Below, in pieces: positions 1-11,537 of a DNA stretch of 64,000 nt (position 1 is its first letter; each line of letters opens with the position of its first letter). The stretch is from NCBI GenBank assembly GCA_009667805.1, contig CM019064.1, forward strand, positions 273,773,662-273,837,661, given 5' to 3'. The notes under the pieces were generated by a model. That model ran no database searches, was not told where the DNA came from, and worked only from the letters and a program-made list of their open reading frames with translations. The translations under genes were made by a program, and so were the position numbers. This stretch comes from Leptobrachium leishanense (taxonomy: Eukaryota; Chordata; Amphibia; Anura; Megophryidae).

Positions 1-225
1 GAGTGGCCATCGCAGTCACCTGACTTAAATCCGATTGAGAACCTCTGGTGGGACTTAAAGAAAGCAGTTGCAGTGCGCAAGCCTAAGAATGTGACTGAAC
101 TGGAGGCTTTTGCCCATGACGAATGGGCGAAGATACCCGTAGATCGCTGCAAGACACTTGTGTCAAGCTATGCTTCACGTTTAAAAGCTGTTATAACTGT
201 AAAAGGATGTTGTACTAAGTACTAA
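1..225 (+). CDS. Tc1-like transposase, C-terminal part
   Basis: Frame 1 is open from the first base to a TAA at 223-225 (74 residues). It contains the Tc1 signature [18 protein letters not shown], which carries the last acidic residue of the DDE/DDD catalytic triad (the E of PIENLW), followed by the usual basic C-terminus ending in KGCCTKY. A complete Tc1 transposase is about 340 residues, so only the last fifth is visible. This segment has no stop or frameshift, so the copy could be intact or recently active; the first two catalytic aspartates are outside the window. The protein cuts and pastes the element at TA sites. Confidence 0.9.
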   Translation, partial: EWPSQSPDLNPIENLWWDLKKAVAVRKPKNVTELEAFAHDEWAKIPVDRCKTLVSSYASRLKAVITVKGCCTKY

Positions 226-445
226 GATTGAATGTCACTTGGGGGTTGAATAAAACTGATAATGATGTGAGCACAGAAAAGACATTTGTGGTTATTTCAT
301 TATAAATGTTATGTTCTATTTGTCTGACCTACACGTGCCTCTTTGATTTAATTGTAAGCAAGATGACTGAATGATCAAAATCAATGTCAAACTGGCCAAA
401 ACACTCAATTTCAGGGGGGGTTGAATAATTTTGAACACAACTGTA
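1..445 (+). mobile_element. Tc1/mariner transposon, 3' end (cut by window edge)
   Basis: The window opens inside a Tc1-like DNA transposon. The transposase 3' end is followed by about 190 bp of untranslated sequence and a terminus at 415-445 reading GGGGGGTTGAATAATTTTG then AACACAACTGTA. A poly-G run followed by TTGAATAATTTTGAACACAACTGTA is the expected inverse of a Tc1-type terminal repeat, and the last TA would be the target dinucleotide. The 5' part lies outside the window. Confidence 0.85.
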
Positions 446-2091
446 TATACACACAAACCCATCTCTAGTAACATTATTATTACAAAAATACTAGTTATAA
501 AAGGAAGTATTCATAAGATATAAAGTTGACACAAACACACTAAACATAAGATTACATGATCTTGATTGAATTTATAAAGGAAATTGTATTATTCAGAAAA
601 AGTAAAACATGTGATATCTCATTTTCATGAATAAAATTGTGAGTAGAGGGAATAGAAATAGACCTATTACAACATTTAACCATATGTCCTCAGCTAGAAA
701 AATGTTAATATATTGTATATTTGGAAAAATAAATGTTGTCATGTGTGAATGGGTTAAAAACCTCAAACCAGCTTAGCAAGTGACCTTGTCATTAATGGTG
801 TCACGTTTTTCTCAATTCATTTACTAGTTACACTATATAAACAATATCCTTTCCTTTTTTAATTGTAAAACATGATAAAGGCTGTTATGGAAACCAAGAT
901 CTATGAAGTCCCCTGGCTGTCGTGACTAGCTTCCTTCTCTGGTCTTAGGACTCCTACACTGCAGAACAGTTCAGCATCTTATGCATATTTTCCAATATCT
1001 TCAATATCACGGACGACATTGATCGCTCTGGGTCAAGCAAATCTTCCAATGTCCCCAATATCACAGATGACACCAATATTTATGCCCCAGGTGTTAGACA
1101 CAGAAAATCCCTCCCTCGCATATTGGTGCGCTACAACAGATATCCCTTATTGGTGTCTTGGACATAATTAGATTAGGGACAGATAATTGAAATAACTCTG
1201 GACACCAAGACAATGCGCAACATTCCAACAAAACAGAACAGTAGCAGATTGTGGGGATAAACAGGGGAAGTGGATTCAAATTTTTCAATATCTGTTAATG
1301 GGGAAATGTTTACCTAACAAGACAATGATCATTCAAACCTTTCAAATATCTAAAACCTATTCTATACAGGGGGTGGGGATGGGAAGGGCTACAGTAGCAC
1401 GTACAGTTATCATATTATCCATGATAACAGTAAAATATAAACACAGACATTAACAATATTAACTATAACAATATTCACGAATAAAACAGACACCATGTAC
1501 CCTTATAGGCACGGGGTGACTTGGACATAAAAGAGGGTTGGAGAATAAAATGACATGTCAGACTCCCCAGAACCCAGTCCCACATCCCCCAAATGTAATG
1601 CCAAGTAAATGTACCCTCAGTTCAGTGTCAGGGTCATCACAAAGGAAATCAATGCCAAAATGTTGGGGACCTTAGGGTCAGTTTTCCATTCTTGCCAGTA
1701 ACAGCTGAATTTTGGACCTTGGAATCAGTGGCTCCTTATTGTACATTAAGAGCTCCTACATGTTGTATAACAGTCATTAATAATGGCTAAAATTCAGAAC
1801 AGCAAACTGTTCCATTGTAGCTTGCTGCTCTCCGCTTGAGTTGGTATTCAGAAATTAATAGAATCTAAAACCCTGATGTTAAGTGATTTTGCTATTGCAA
1901 AATTCCTTAACACTGAAAAATTACCCTACCAAAAACTCCAAAACGTATCTCTCATCCCACGGTGCAGAGGGTGATTTGATCTATCTCATCATCTGGCCAC
2001 AAGTAGCTGTGGACTGCGATCAAATAGTTCTCAGTGTCCTTCAGCAGTTACTCCTGTGTAGCCCAACTCGCGTGAGTTAACGGCACGGTTT
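446..2091. other. AT-rich non-coding DNA, nothing recognised
   Basis: No open frame with recognisable content. A short imperfect direct repeat (caatat-cacNGAtga-type phrases) occurs near 1000-1080. The only open frames are short and lack family motifs. A 14-bp palindrome, AACTCGCGTGAGTT, lies near 2065-2078 just before the next MITE. Confidence 0.5.
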
Positions 2092-2405
2092 GGCCCCATT
2101 CACACTGAGCAATTTCTGCAGCGATATTGCTCATATTTCCATTTGATATCGCTCTATGTAGCTTCACCAATACATTTCAATGGAGTTGTTCACATCTCAA
2201 TGTCGCTCAATGTCACTTGTAGCTCGACGCTGGTACATGACCCTTTTTTTCCGCGATTCGCTGCGATTTACATTGAGAGACATACAGTGGTGTGACACGA
2301 TATCGCTCATAACGCCGATATTGAGCAATAGTATAGCTCGATGTCGCGTATATAAAAATCGCAGAAAAACGCGCCATTTTCATGTCACTCAGTGTGAACA
2401 CAGCC
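2092..2405. mobile_element. MITE, TTCACACTGAG terminal repeats
   Basis: The ends are inverted: GGCCCCATTCACACTGAG at the left and, read on the other strand from the right end, GGCTGTGTTCACACTGAG. The interior is rich in alternating CGATAT/GCGAT words and has no open frame with transposase motifs. About 314 bp. Ends starting with GG and a probable 3-bp target site fit PIF/Harbinger-type MITEs, but the target duplication is not clean, so the superfamily is an inference. Confidence 0.6.
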
Positions 2406-4190
2406 TTATGCTTGGCTCCATGGAGCCAAAACCAGCAACAGCATGCTGTGCCACTGCCAGTGTCTGTTTGCGGCTCCCTAATACAATGGCTGGGTCGGAA
2501 GAGACAAAGAACCAATGAGGGATATCATCTCGTGATGATTTTTCCCTTACCAGCTCCCTGTTGCCACCAACATTGGAATATGTCCTTAGATCTCTTACAA
2601 ACCTAGCTCCTGTTTTAAAAAGATGCTATTCATTGGCTGAAGTTTTATTTTATGGTTTCCGTCCTTTTTTGTTACTTTGTGCTTGTGATTGATTAGGTGA
2701 GGGGTGGGCCTCAATGTAGCATAGATGCTGATGAGTTGTCTTTCGGTCTGCATTTTAAGTGAACATGACATCTAATGTGAATTTCTGATTCTTTGTAAAT
2801 TTGCTCACCATCAATACGGCAGACTACTCAATTTGTATTTGTTTACTTTGGATGTACGTGTGTCTATGGATTATCCATTGATTGCATATTTCAATATATT
2901 TTGCTTAATAAAGAGTATTTTGATTTTTTATTTAGGTGTGCAATTTGCATATTTTTTGCATAATTTAATGTCCAATTCTGACCGCTACTTAACAGCCACA
3001 GGGCCATGACTAATAAATATTTAAAACATAATTTTAAAAATAAGAAAAAGAACAAAAACCACAAACAACATAAGTTTAGGAACACCAGACGTATTCTTGT
3101 GGTTTCAGACTCAGAAGTCGTTGAGTTAATTTGGTCAAAATGTAATACACATTGTAGCAAATGAACAAGTTATGCGCATAAAGCAAAAAAAGAAAAAAAA
3201 TCTGCTCCTAGCAAAGCAGATAATATACTCGATCTGAGGCTCTACAGCTTTTCATGGCTATCTACTGCTGACCATGCAAGCCAGTTGAATGCTTTTTGTG
3301 ATTATTTGCAGTCAGATCATTACATGCAGCGCCTACCTGCCATATAAATTCACAGCAGCAAACGGGAAAGCACAGTCTGTGCCCAGAGGCAGCAACCTTC
3401 TGAATTATTAGAACATTGCTTTACTTGACGCCAAGTTGCAGCTCAAACAGCAATGTATAAAATATTCTAATTTATAATCCTTTAAAGCTTTCAGATAAAA
3501 ACGCATGTCCATTTAAAGGGTAAAGTGGATAAAAGCAAGATTAAAAAATACATCTTAGTGAAGTCTGTAAATTAAATTAATGGAGGCTCCACCTTTGGTG
3601 CAGTGGGGGTGATGATGATCCATCAGTTTTTAAGGCAAAAAAATAAATACAACTAAATAGTATAAAAAAAAATATTTGTGTGTAAACTCAAAGCTAGTAT
3701 TTTTCCTGAAGAGCATTGAGTACTGGTTTATAAAAATGAACCCCTCCCGATTCTGACATCTGCTCCTCCGATTAACTGATGGCCAGAGGAAGCAGGAAGG
3801 GGGAGTGCCTCATTACAGTATTGAAGAAAACAAAATGGTGGACGATAAAATCGCAGAGATCAACATTATAACATTATAAAATCACAAAATCAAATTGTTG
3901 AGGTATTGTCTACTGTTATGTATTTAATAGAATAGAATTCACACAGCAATTCTGTAGGTCATAAAGAAAACTGTATCAAGCAGTAATATAAAGACACAGA
4001 TAGAACAGGGGAATATCCAGCTGATAGAGCATCAAAACAGGCAAGGAACATGCAGAATCATAGCAACTCATTAAAAAAGTCAATTAGTATGCCTTAAAGA
4101 GAGTCAGAGGACCTGTATGATGTAACACACAAGTCAGAGACTTAAACTCTATCGATATACTGTGTGTATATATATAAATACATACACATT
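2406..4190. other. AT-rich non-coding DNA, nothing recognised
   Basis: About 1.8 kb without a recognisable gene or repeat boundary. A short TA/TG microsatellite occurs at about 4158-4190. A minus-strand frame at 2891-3160 encodes lysine- and leucine-rich low-complexity sequence and looks like chance. Confidence 0.45.
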
Positions 4191-4218
4191 GACCATTGCA
4201 CCAACTGGGACTTTTATG

Positions 4219-4473
4219 TCATCTCATTTTAAATACGTCAATTAATATGAAGTTTGCACACCTTTTGCAGTTATAACAGTTTCCGCTCCTCTGGGACAGC
4301 TTTACACAAGATTTTGGAAGATTTCTGTGGGAGGTTTTGACCATACATCCAGTAGATGTTGGACAAGAAGGCCTTCCTTGCATTTCCTGCTCCAGTTCAT
4401 CCCAAAGGTATTCGATTGGGTTGAGTTTGTGGCTGTCATGGTGGCACTTGGCATACAACATGGTGGGACCCAA
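4219..4473 (-). pseudogene. Tc1-like transposase remnant
   Basis: The minus-strand frame contains KLNPIEYLWDELEQEMQGRP, matching the NPIEhLWDELerr block around the last catalytic acidic residue of Tc1 transposases. The normal protein downstream is scrambled by frameshifts, and upstream homology stops near 4500, where the phrase GGTGAGCAAGC may be a decayed terminal repeat. The D preceding LNPIE in family members is K here. It is an old, inactive fragment, probably spanning about 4191-4500 including untranslated sequence. It belongs to a different Tc1 lineage from the element at 1-445. Confidence 0.65.
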
Positions 4474-4637
4474 AGTTCAGCTGAAATATTAGTATCCCAA
4501 GCGCTGGGGGTGAGCAAGCAAATATAAACAGGAGACAGTGACACAAGAATACTGGATACAGGTTAAAAAAAGAAAGCCATGGCTGCGGATAGTGAGCTAC
4601 GCAGTCTATGAGTCCTTGCAGGCAGAGATGGAGACTG

Positions 4638-4880
4638 CAATTGCAGAATCATTTAACACCCCCTAAAACCCCCCAAAGACATTTCCCATACTCACCTCTC
4701 ATCCCACGGCAAGAAGAGTGGCACGATCCGCCACTTCTTCTGGCCAGGAGCAGAGTGAGACTGGGAACAGATAGTTCCCAATTTCCCTCTGTGATCACTC
4801 CGCAGGCGCTGCACGATCTCGCCGCCCGGAAGCACAACCTTCCATGGAGTCCTATAGTCCCCAGGAAGTGATACTTTCAA
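4638..4880. repeat. Fragment of the core-box MITE family
   Basis: The segment beginning GCAGAATCATTTAAC and running through CATACTCACCTCTCATCC and GAGCAGAGTGAGACTGGGAA aligns by eye with 43500-43660, 13000-13140 and 23990-24130. It lacks terminal repeats and the core box, so it is a truncated copy. No coding content; a 264-nt open frame through it is incidental. Confidence 0.6.
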
Positions 4881-4974
4881 CGGCACGGACTTATGCAAGA
4901 TGTGGGTGGAGCCTAGTGTCCTCTTAACTACAAACCTCACTGGCTGCTACTGAATAAAGTATAAGACAGAAGGA

Positions 4975-5185
4975 TGTATTTTTTTTTTTGAGTAAGTATT
5001 TTACCAGGAAGGATACATTGAGATTTCTCTCGTTTTCTAGTATGTCCTGGATGGAGAGTATGTACCGTTAGGTATCTTGCCCAAGGACACTTACTGGAGA
5101 GGTTGCTCTGGCCGGGATTTGAACCTGTGTCTCCACAGTTAAAGAGCAGTGATGTTACCTCTACTCCACCCAGCTGGCAAAAACA
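4975..5185 (-). repeat. tRNA-derived SINE, nearly full length
   Basis: Read on the minus strand, it starts with a tRNA-like head (CCAGCTGGGTGGAGTAGAGG) that contains an internal B box, GGTTCAAATCC, at about 5117-5127, the RNA polymerase III promoter element. A body follows, then a 3' tail reading CAATGTATCCTTCCTGGT and an A-rich end (T-run at 4980-4991 on the plus strand). A second copy at 45430-45640 has the same order, and a 3' fragment lies at 7524-7604. I do not assign a named SINE family. Confidence 0.8.
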
Positions 5186-5189
5186 CACT

Positions 5190-5899
5190 AATATTTATGC
5201 CTTCTGATTGTGACTTGGTTATAGAAGCTTATTCAGTTATTGGTATTTTTAAACTTTCCACAAAAGTGCATTTTCTGTACTCAAGCATAACAGAAGATGG
5301 GGAATTGGAAAGAAAAGATAAAATGTTTCTTAGAAATGATTGCGAAGAGTAAGAGAACATCTAGAAATACATTTGATGTGGTGATTGCCTATAGTTTCCT
5401 AAGAAAAATCGTATTATTAAATAATTTAGTTTCTATCCTTCTAGCTCACAATATTGAGCTCTGTATTGAAGGAAAATGAATTTTTGATCAGAAGAAATCA
5501 AACGTTTATACAATTTCACTGATTTGCCATCTTTTGTTTATATTATTTTGAAGTTGAGGCAATAGTGGAACCTCTGGAAAAGAGGACAAGCACAAATTCT
5601 CTCCTCAGTGCGAAAAAAAGTGTGTCAAGCCTACTTTACATGTTTTTTTAATCACTCTATTAATTAGATTAAAATACAATTAGGAAAGGAAAAAGGAAAT
5701 TACATATTTATGAATGCATCATATGGATAATTTTCACAGTCCATAAACCCTAATCATTTGAGATTCAAGCATAATCCAACAGTGAAAATTATCAAAAACA
5801 GAGATGCTATTGCCTGACAGTAAATTACAAATGAATATCTGACGGCATGGTAAATACTAACCAAACATATGGAAGCTGCCTTTCAAGCAAATAAGATAT
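5190..5899. other. AT-rich non-coding DNA, nothing recognised
   Basis: About 700 bp with no coding signature. It is the pre-insertion sequence on the left of the MITE at 5903-6635. Confidence 0.5.
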
Positions 5900-5902
5900 T
5901 TA

Positions 5903-6635
5903 GGGCCCTATTACAATCTTCGCGTTAAAACGCTCGCGCAACGCGTGAATTTGTGCACCCAGCGTTAATCTTTAACGCACGTAAATCAATGCTGGAATTC
6001 CAATCCTCACGCATGTTTTCATCCGTCGAGCAATAACGCACGTTAAATGGACGCGCACAAATACACGCGTAGTAACGTTGCGCGTAGAAATCCGTGTGCG
6101 GACTGTTTTTTTCACGTGATTCAGCCAATCAGAATCAAGAACCACAATTATCTCACGTAAAGTTTTTGCGCCTGTCAAAGTCAATCTGCACATATATGCT
6201 GCATCAATAAAAAATGCACACACAACTTCTCAAATTTATTGGTTTGGTATGTTTAGAATGTGTAACTATACTTTGCTGTTTTTTTTTTTTGGTGTATTTG
6301 GTTTCGGCCAGTTTGATAGAATTTGCCTTTAACACCAGCTTTTAGGAGTTGCTAAAATTATGCGCGCAACGTCTATCCGTTAATTCCTGCGTATAGATTG
6401 TAATACCATCCCCGTACCAGCGCACAAACGCATTTGCGCTCACAATGTTAAGTATAGGACGCGCGACGTACAGTAAGCTCGCACAGCGTTTGCTCAGGTT
6501 CACCCGCGGTAGACGTATACGCGCGTTTGTTGCGCTGACATTGTAATACGACGTTCAGCGCAAAGAGTTTTGCCTCTCGCGTTAATGCGTTTTTGCGCCA
6601 GCGCAAACGTTTGCGCGAAGATTGTAATAGGGTCC
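5903..6635. mobile_element. PIF/Harbinger-like MITE, CpG-rich, TSD TTA
   Basis: Terminal inverted repeats GGGCCCTATTACAATCTTCG and its near-perfect complement flank about 733 bp, with TTA directly repeated on both sides (5900-5902 and 6636-6638). A GGG/GGC start and a TTA duplication are the marks of PIF/Harbinger insertion. The interior is packed with CGCG, GCGCAAA and TTTGCGC words, so it is far more CpG-rich than its surroundings. It carries the core box TTAAGTATAGG...GTACAGTAAGCTCGC at about 6446-6484. Two relatives are at 25862-26613 (opposite orientation) and 44036-44748. No transposase is encoded. Confidence 0.85.
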
Positions 6636-6638
6636 TTA

Positions 6639-7523
6639 AAAGGTGAGGAGATGACTGTTCCAGATCTGCGTGGAAACAAACCCTGGTCCACATCTTTCTA
6701 GAGCATTACACTAGACCCCTTGCACCACTGGAGGCTCCCCACTTTATTCTGTCCTCTTCATGAAGAATATAGATAAGATCTGAAATGCTCTACCTTTGGA
6801 AGGAGTCACGCTTGATAGTTAGGGCTAATTGATTTTATTTGGACAGATGGCCAAAATCAGTACCTTTTTCGGCAAATCAGCCTTTTTTCAGTGTGGAAGA
6901 CTCAAATGTAGATTTAATGGCATTTCGATTTCCAAAATTGAAATTTCCCATTTGCTAATATTTTGGAGCATAAGCACATACCATTAGGATGTCCACCTAA
7001 TGAACATTTAATAATTACCAAACAGATTGTAACTACAACGTTAAATAACCAGATTCATGTTCAAACATAGTTTAAAAAATAAAGCTCAAAAGAAATATTT
7101 TTGTTCTGCAATAAATAATTGTGTGTGATGATGTCATACTCCACACACTGTACTTGAAACTATAAAGAGCTTTTAAACAAAAGTATGTAGGAAGCGGAAC
7201 ATTGGCAGGCAGGACCACCTCCCCTCCGCATATTGGCTGATCCAGCCATAGCACACCAGACATATCCCCTGATCTTAAAAATGGGAGAATCACTACATTT
7301 CCATCTGTCCAACATGTATACTTGATATACATACAGCTGAATGTACAGTATACAACTAAATAATGACCTTCAACCCAATGTATAACAATGTGTCTCAATC
7401 TGAAGGAAGCAAGATTGTGTGTGTATATATATATTTATTTTTCTGTTAATCTGTGTATTTGGTTTTGTGTTAATATCTTGCATTTTACTATTTTGTATTT
7501 CTGTAACCACTCAATGTTCTTGA
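6639..7523. other. Non-coding DNA, nothing recognised
   Basis: No recognisable gene. A short TG/TA microsatellite lies at about 7418-7437. The AT-rich stretch 7440-7523 may belong to the SINE or LINE fragment that follows. Confidence 0.45.
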
Positions 7524-7604
7524 ACCCAGGACATACTTGAAAAACGAGCGAAATCTCAATGTATCCTTCCTGGTAAAATCATAAATAAATAAATAAATAT
7601 ATAT
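7524..7604 (+). repeat. SINE 3' fragment with AAAT tail
   Basis: The segment CGAGCGAAATCTCAATG...TATCCTTCCTGGTAAAAT matches the 3' part of the SINE copies at 4975-5185 and 45430-45640 but in plus orientation. It ends in an (AAAT)n tail at 7582-7598. The tRNA-like head is absent (5' truncation). The foldback element at 7608 begins immediately after the tail. Confidence 0.7.
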
Positions 7605-7607
7605 ATT

Positions 7608-8155
7608 TGCAGGGGACATTTGCACATCCCAGCAATTCAGAGAACTGCTTACAGAGATCATGTGCTACTTTCCCCATATGCAGCAAAGAACTCTGGTAGG
7701 ATATGCAAATAAAGTCAACAGGTTCTTGTTTTTTTTTTCATCTATGCCCTGTACCCTGTAATAAACACAGAACCCTCCTTGTCCAATGCCATGCCATATT
7801 AAATGACTTTTTTTTTTTTTTAGCAAAGGCCAGGTTATGTAACCAGACACAATCACTCCTGTACAGCGGTTTCGGGCTCATTTACCCTCATCAGCAGGAG
7901 ATAGAATGTAACTGGTTGCTATTGATGCTTTTAACGCCTAGTTGCATAACCTGGCCTTTGCTAAAAAAAAACAACATTTAATATGGAATGGCATTGGACA
8001 AGGAGGGCTCTGTGTTATTACAGAGCCTAGATGCAAAAAAATGTGGACTTCATTTGCATATCCTACCCAGAGTTCTTTGCTGCATATGGGGAATGTAGCA
8101 CATGAGCTCTGTAAGCGGTTCTCTGAATTGCTGGGATGTGTAAATGTCCTCTGCG
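7608..8155. mobile_element. Foldback element with ~220-bp inverted arms
   Basis: The left arm (about 7608-7831, GACATTTGCACATCCCAGC ... AGCAAAGGCCAGGTTATG) is repeated inverted in the right arm (about 7935-8155). A spacer of about 100 bp lies between them. The spacer contains, on the minus strand, CTGATGAGG...GCCCGAAAC, the stem-loop plus CGAAAC motif also seen at three other loci. No open frame of interest. No clear target duplication, so the superfamily is undetermined. Confidence 0.75.
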
Positions 8156-8247
8156 ACTATAAACTTTACTATTTGCAGTGTGGAGGCTTTTAATCTCACT
8201 TTTTCGCCCTCCACCACAACTTAAATGCATATATATATACACATCAG

Positions 8248-8495
8248 GAACAGATGAAGGGATGCACTGGAGGTCTTGAAGTTAAAAGCAAATATCCTTT
8301 ATTTAGTATCCATAAAATGAATCCCGGACAATCACCCGACGTTTCGGCCCCATTAGAGCCTTTTTCAAAAACCCTTGAAAAAGGCTCTAATGGGCCGAAA
8401 CGTCGGGTGATTGTCCGGGATTCATTTTATGGATACTAAATAAAGGATATTTGCTTTTAACTTCAAGACCTCCAGTGCATACCTTCATCTGTTCA
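8248..8495. repeat. Near-perfect 248-bp palindrome
   Basis: The two ~115-bp arms, from GAACAGATGAAGG inward to GGCTCTAATGGG, are almost identical inverted copies. The centre at about 8369-8376 is an A/C-rich loop. Each arm carries the GGGCCGAAACGTCGGGTG motif followed by AAATAAAGG. The inverted symmetry puts the same unit on both strands. It could form a large cruciform or, if transcribed, a hairpin RNA. Confidence 0.85.
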
Positions 8496-8673
8496 TGATA
8501 TCTATTCAATTCGGAATATCTGCAATGAGGCCCATTTGCAACAGTGGGCTGGCTTTCTACAGGCAATACATCGGTATGTATATATAATATATATATATAG
8601 AGAATAAAAAACAGCAAAAGGTTGCACTCAACCTCAAAACTAAGCGGGTGCATCTAAGACATCAAATACAAAA

Positions 8674-8804
8674 CACCAAGCAAGAGCACTCTATATTATT
8701 GACCACCTTCTTCCATCATTTTCTGTGAAAAACTTTTTTTTCACAGAAAATGATGGAAGAAGGTGGTCAATAATATGGAGTGCTCTTTCTTGGTGTTTTA
8801 TATA
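8674..8804. repeat. Near-perfect 130-bp palindrome
   Basis: The left arm (AACACCAAGCAAGAGCAC ... TTTCTGTGAAA) is inverted in the right arm, with a centre near 8737 made of A/T runs. Arms differ at only a few positions. It is flanked on both sides by TA-rich microsatellite. Probably a MITE or foldback, but with no identifiable target duplication. Confidence 0.8.
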
Positions 8805-8860
8805 TATATACACACATGTATATATAAAACACGAAAAAATACATATATATATAAAAACTT
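8805..8860. repeat. TA/CA microsatellite
   Basis: Runs of (TA)n with CACACATG interruptions directly follow the palindrome. A similar (TA)n run at about 8577-8600 precedes it. Confidence 0.7.
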
Positions 8861-11439
8861 CTACCATGTAGAATAGAATTTGTAACAAATACAACGTTCT
8901 GCTGGAGTTCATGTATCCCAGAGGAAATGCTGTATTTTGATTCTTGTATACAGGAATATTAGCCCATCAGCTCTCATTATATGATTGCCTCATAAACAAT
9001 CAACATTCATAACATATGTTAAAAATATGTCACCTAGTACAAGATTAAATAGGAAAGCAAATAAAGTATTTTTATCAATCACATTTATCCTGCATTTATT
9101 AGCATAGTTATTTAAATTAAAGGGCTCCTTGATATACTAATATATGTAAACATTATGACTGCATGCGAGACTGACATATAATAGCCATGGTGTTTTGATA
9201 AGAAATACTGAAAATATAAAAAACATAAATAAAAATAGGACTACTTACATATGATTTCACTGAGTACTTATGAAAGCTGTCATAAACGTCCACGGCTCCA
9301 TATTAAAATATGCAATTTAACACTACCCAGGTGAAAACCTATCTAAAAATCAACATAATCTAAGAGTTGGGTCCTTAGGCATTAGATATTTATGTGAATG
9401 TTCATTTTGTATGTTTCCATATGTCAATTATTTTTAAATGTGAGAAAGCAATGTGACTTAATGTATTGAATACCTTTAATCATGGAGGGTAGGAATAAAA
9501 GGTTGAAATCCCAACATTTAAAATCTCCTACCTGCATATTATTTTACGTCTTTGAACCAGATGAATATTATCTGATAAAACCTTAGTATGTCATATGCTA
9601 TAATCATATGAATAGTATCTGAACAATGTTGGAATATCCTAAAAATATACACATTTATGCAAGTGTTGCTCAATTGATAGTAGTTATAATATTAAGACCC
9701 AGTGGCATTTCTCAAAGCTCTGATGAAGCACCCTAGGTATGCTACTGCCAAGTGATAGCTGTCCATGATACCCAAGAGTTTTCAGACCTACACATCATAG
9801 TTCGACACATCAAAAATTTTGTTCCAAAACATTTGGGGTGAAAGGGTTAGTCGACACTGCCCTAAGTCATCTTGGGATGTCTTGTCTATTTACCACGCAT
9901 AGCTCTTTAAAACCCTCCATTCACTAGATGAACAGGACATTCTATGTCAGATTGTGTTCTTTAAGAATTATTAAAATCACATGTATTTCAACTTGTCTTT
10001 TATACTTATTAATCAAAATATCCAACCAACATCAAGGTCTATGTGGGTCCTGTTTTTATAGCCTTTAATATAACTCTAACCCTGACAATGTTTCAAATGT
10101 AGGAAATATAGATTTATCTGTTGTTTCCTTGCATTATTTATTGTTATTACTCATGGCGAATGTAAATCCTGTGCATGCTTCTGCCATTGTACTGAAAAAT
10201 TAGTTTCCTTTAAAGGGCATGGAAATTTGAGGGTCAAATATGTCAATAAAATCCCTTCTTGAGTCATACCTATCCATCTCTCAGTGGGTAATTCTTTAAC
10301 AATGTCAAGATATGTCTTTGGAAATAAGATAGGCAAGCTTATTTACCCATTACATTAAATGAAAAATTAAACGTATTCATATCTGAAGTGTTCTTAAGCA
10401 ATTAAACCAAACTAAAGCTTTGGAATAGCAATGGGCTCTGGAGAATGTTAAGATATGTGTCTCCCTAATTAGAGTAACGCCTTTTCCATTCCATCAAAGT
10501 ACATATGGGTAATTTCATCAGCGTGCATATGGTAAACTACATCCAATAGGCGTTCTGTTGATTAAACATAACATAAAGCACAGACATATTGAACCTATAG
10601 AGTATTTAATAGCAAATCGCTCGTTCGAATCTACATTCTACATAGGGAGTGATTAATATTTTTCAAGGCAGATTGTGAGTCAGCATTTTCCATTAAAAAC
10701 TGAAAAACAGTAAACAGAATACCTTAATGTTGTGATTTAAAGCCAACAACCTTTACATTTCAAGCACCAGGCAAAGCTTGTTTACAACAAGTCATAGAAA
10801 TGACAACATATACACATTTAGCCCGTTAACAGTGCATTCTACGTACATAGTAGGGTAAAAAAATAATAAAAATAACACAATGAATATAAAAAAGGTATGT
10901 ACAACAATCAGATCTTATGTACGGTCATATCCAAGTCATGGTTGTGTATTACTTTTTCTACTGGATGCATCGATTTCCCCATATTTATAGAAGCCGCAAT
11001 AAACAGGTGCATATAATTTTTTTTAAAAATAATTGAATGACACAAAGTAGATATTTTACAGGCAGAGCAATTCCCTCGACGACTTATGCTGCCATCCAAG
11101 CAAACAATCCATTCACACTATTTGAAACAGATAACAAATATCCCATTGGCATTCTCATCCTGTTATACTTGCATGGAACAATTTTTCTATATACTGCCCA
11201 CAAAAACGTCACTTGCAAGAAGTGCTTATACTTCCAACATACAGAAATTAGTACATTACATACGCAAGAATGAAAATTCCAGTACAAATCATATATGAAG
11301 ATGTACATAAATACATGAACCCTTACAAGGTTTTATCTCACTGCTGTTTTGAAGGCATCACTAGCCTGGAATGTTCGGCAACAAATCTCTAGCTTGGAAA
11401 AGATTTTAAAAGGTATAGTAATTAAAACAGGAATACATG
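8861..11439. other. AT-rich, apparently unique non-coding DNA
   Basis: About 2.6 kb without transposon ends, inverted repeats or a convincing open frame. The stretch at about 10380-10620 is less simple in composition and has homeodomain-type TAATTA and ATTAAA words. It could be conserved non-coding sequence, but only a cross-species alignment can tell. Confidence 0.4.
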
Positions 11440-11537
11440 CCCATAGGTTTATCCCTTGATATCCTTATGGACCAAGGGTCTTTAAAGTCAATGCATTTAT
11501 GACGGAACTGTTCCGTCTTAGGTCCTTAAGGGGTTAA
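11440..11537 (-). repeat. Terminal fragment of a piggyBac-type element
   Basis: Read on the minus strand from 11537 the sequence begins TTAACCCCTTAAGGACC, then a short internal inverted repeat GACGGAACAGTTCCGTC. TTAA followed by CCC is the usual start of piggyBac-type termini. The opposite terminus was not found, so this is a fragment. Confidence 0.45.

Noticed and set aside
5117..5127. Functional tRNA gene (B box GGTTCAAATCC)
   Set aside because: The tRNA-like head lacks a full cloverleaf and is followed by a SINE body and tail. The same structure recurs at 45430-45640.
5925..6693. Several open frames in the CpG-rich MITE and its right flank
   Set aside because: They coincide with MITE sequence that has terminal repeats and a TTA duplication. 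The same frames are not preserved in the related copies.
8377..8455. Bacterial-type rho-independent terminator
   Set aside because: The hairpin is part of a 248-bp palindrome in vertebrate repeat DNA; there is no bacterial context.
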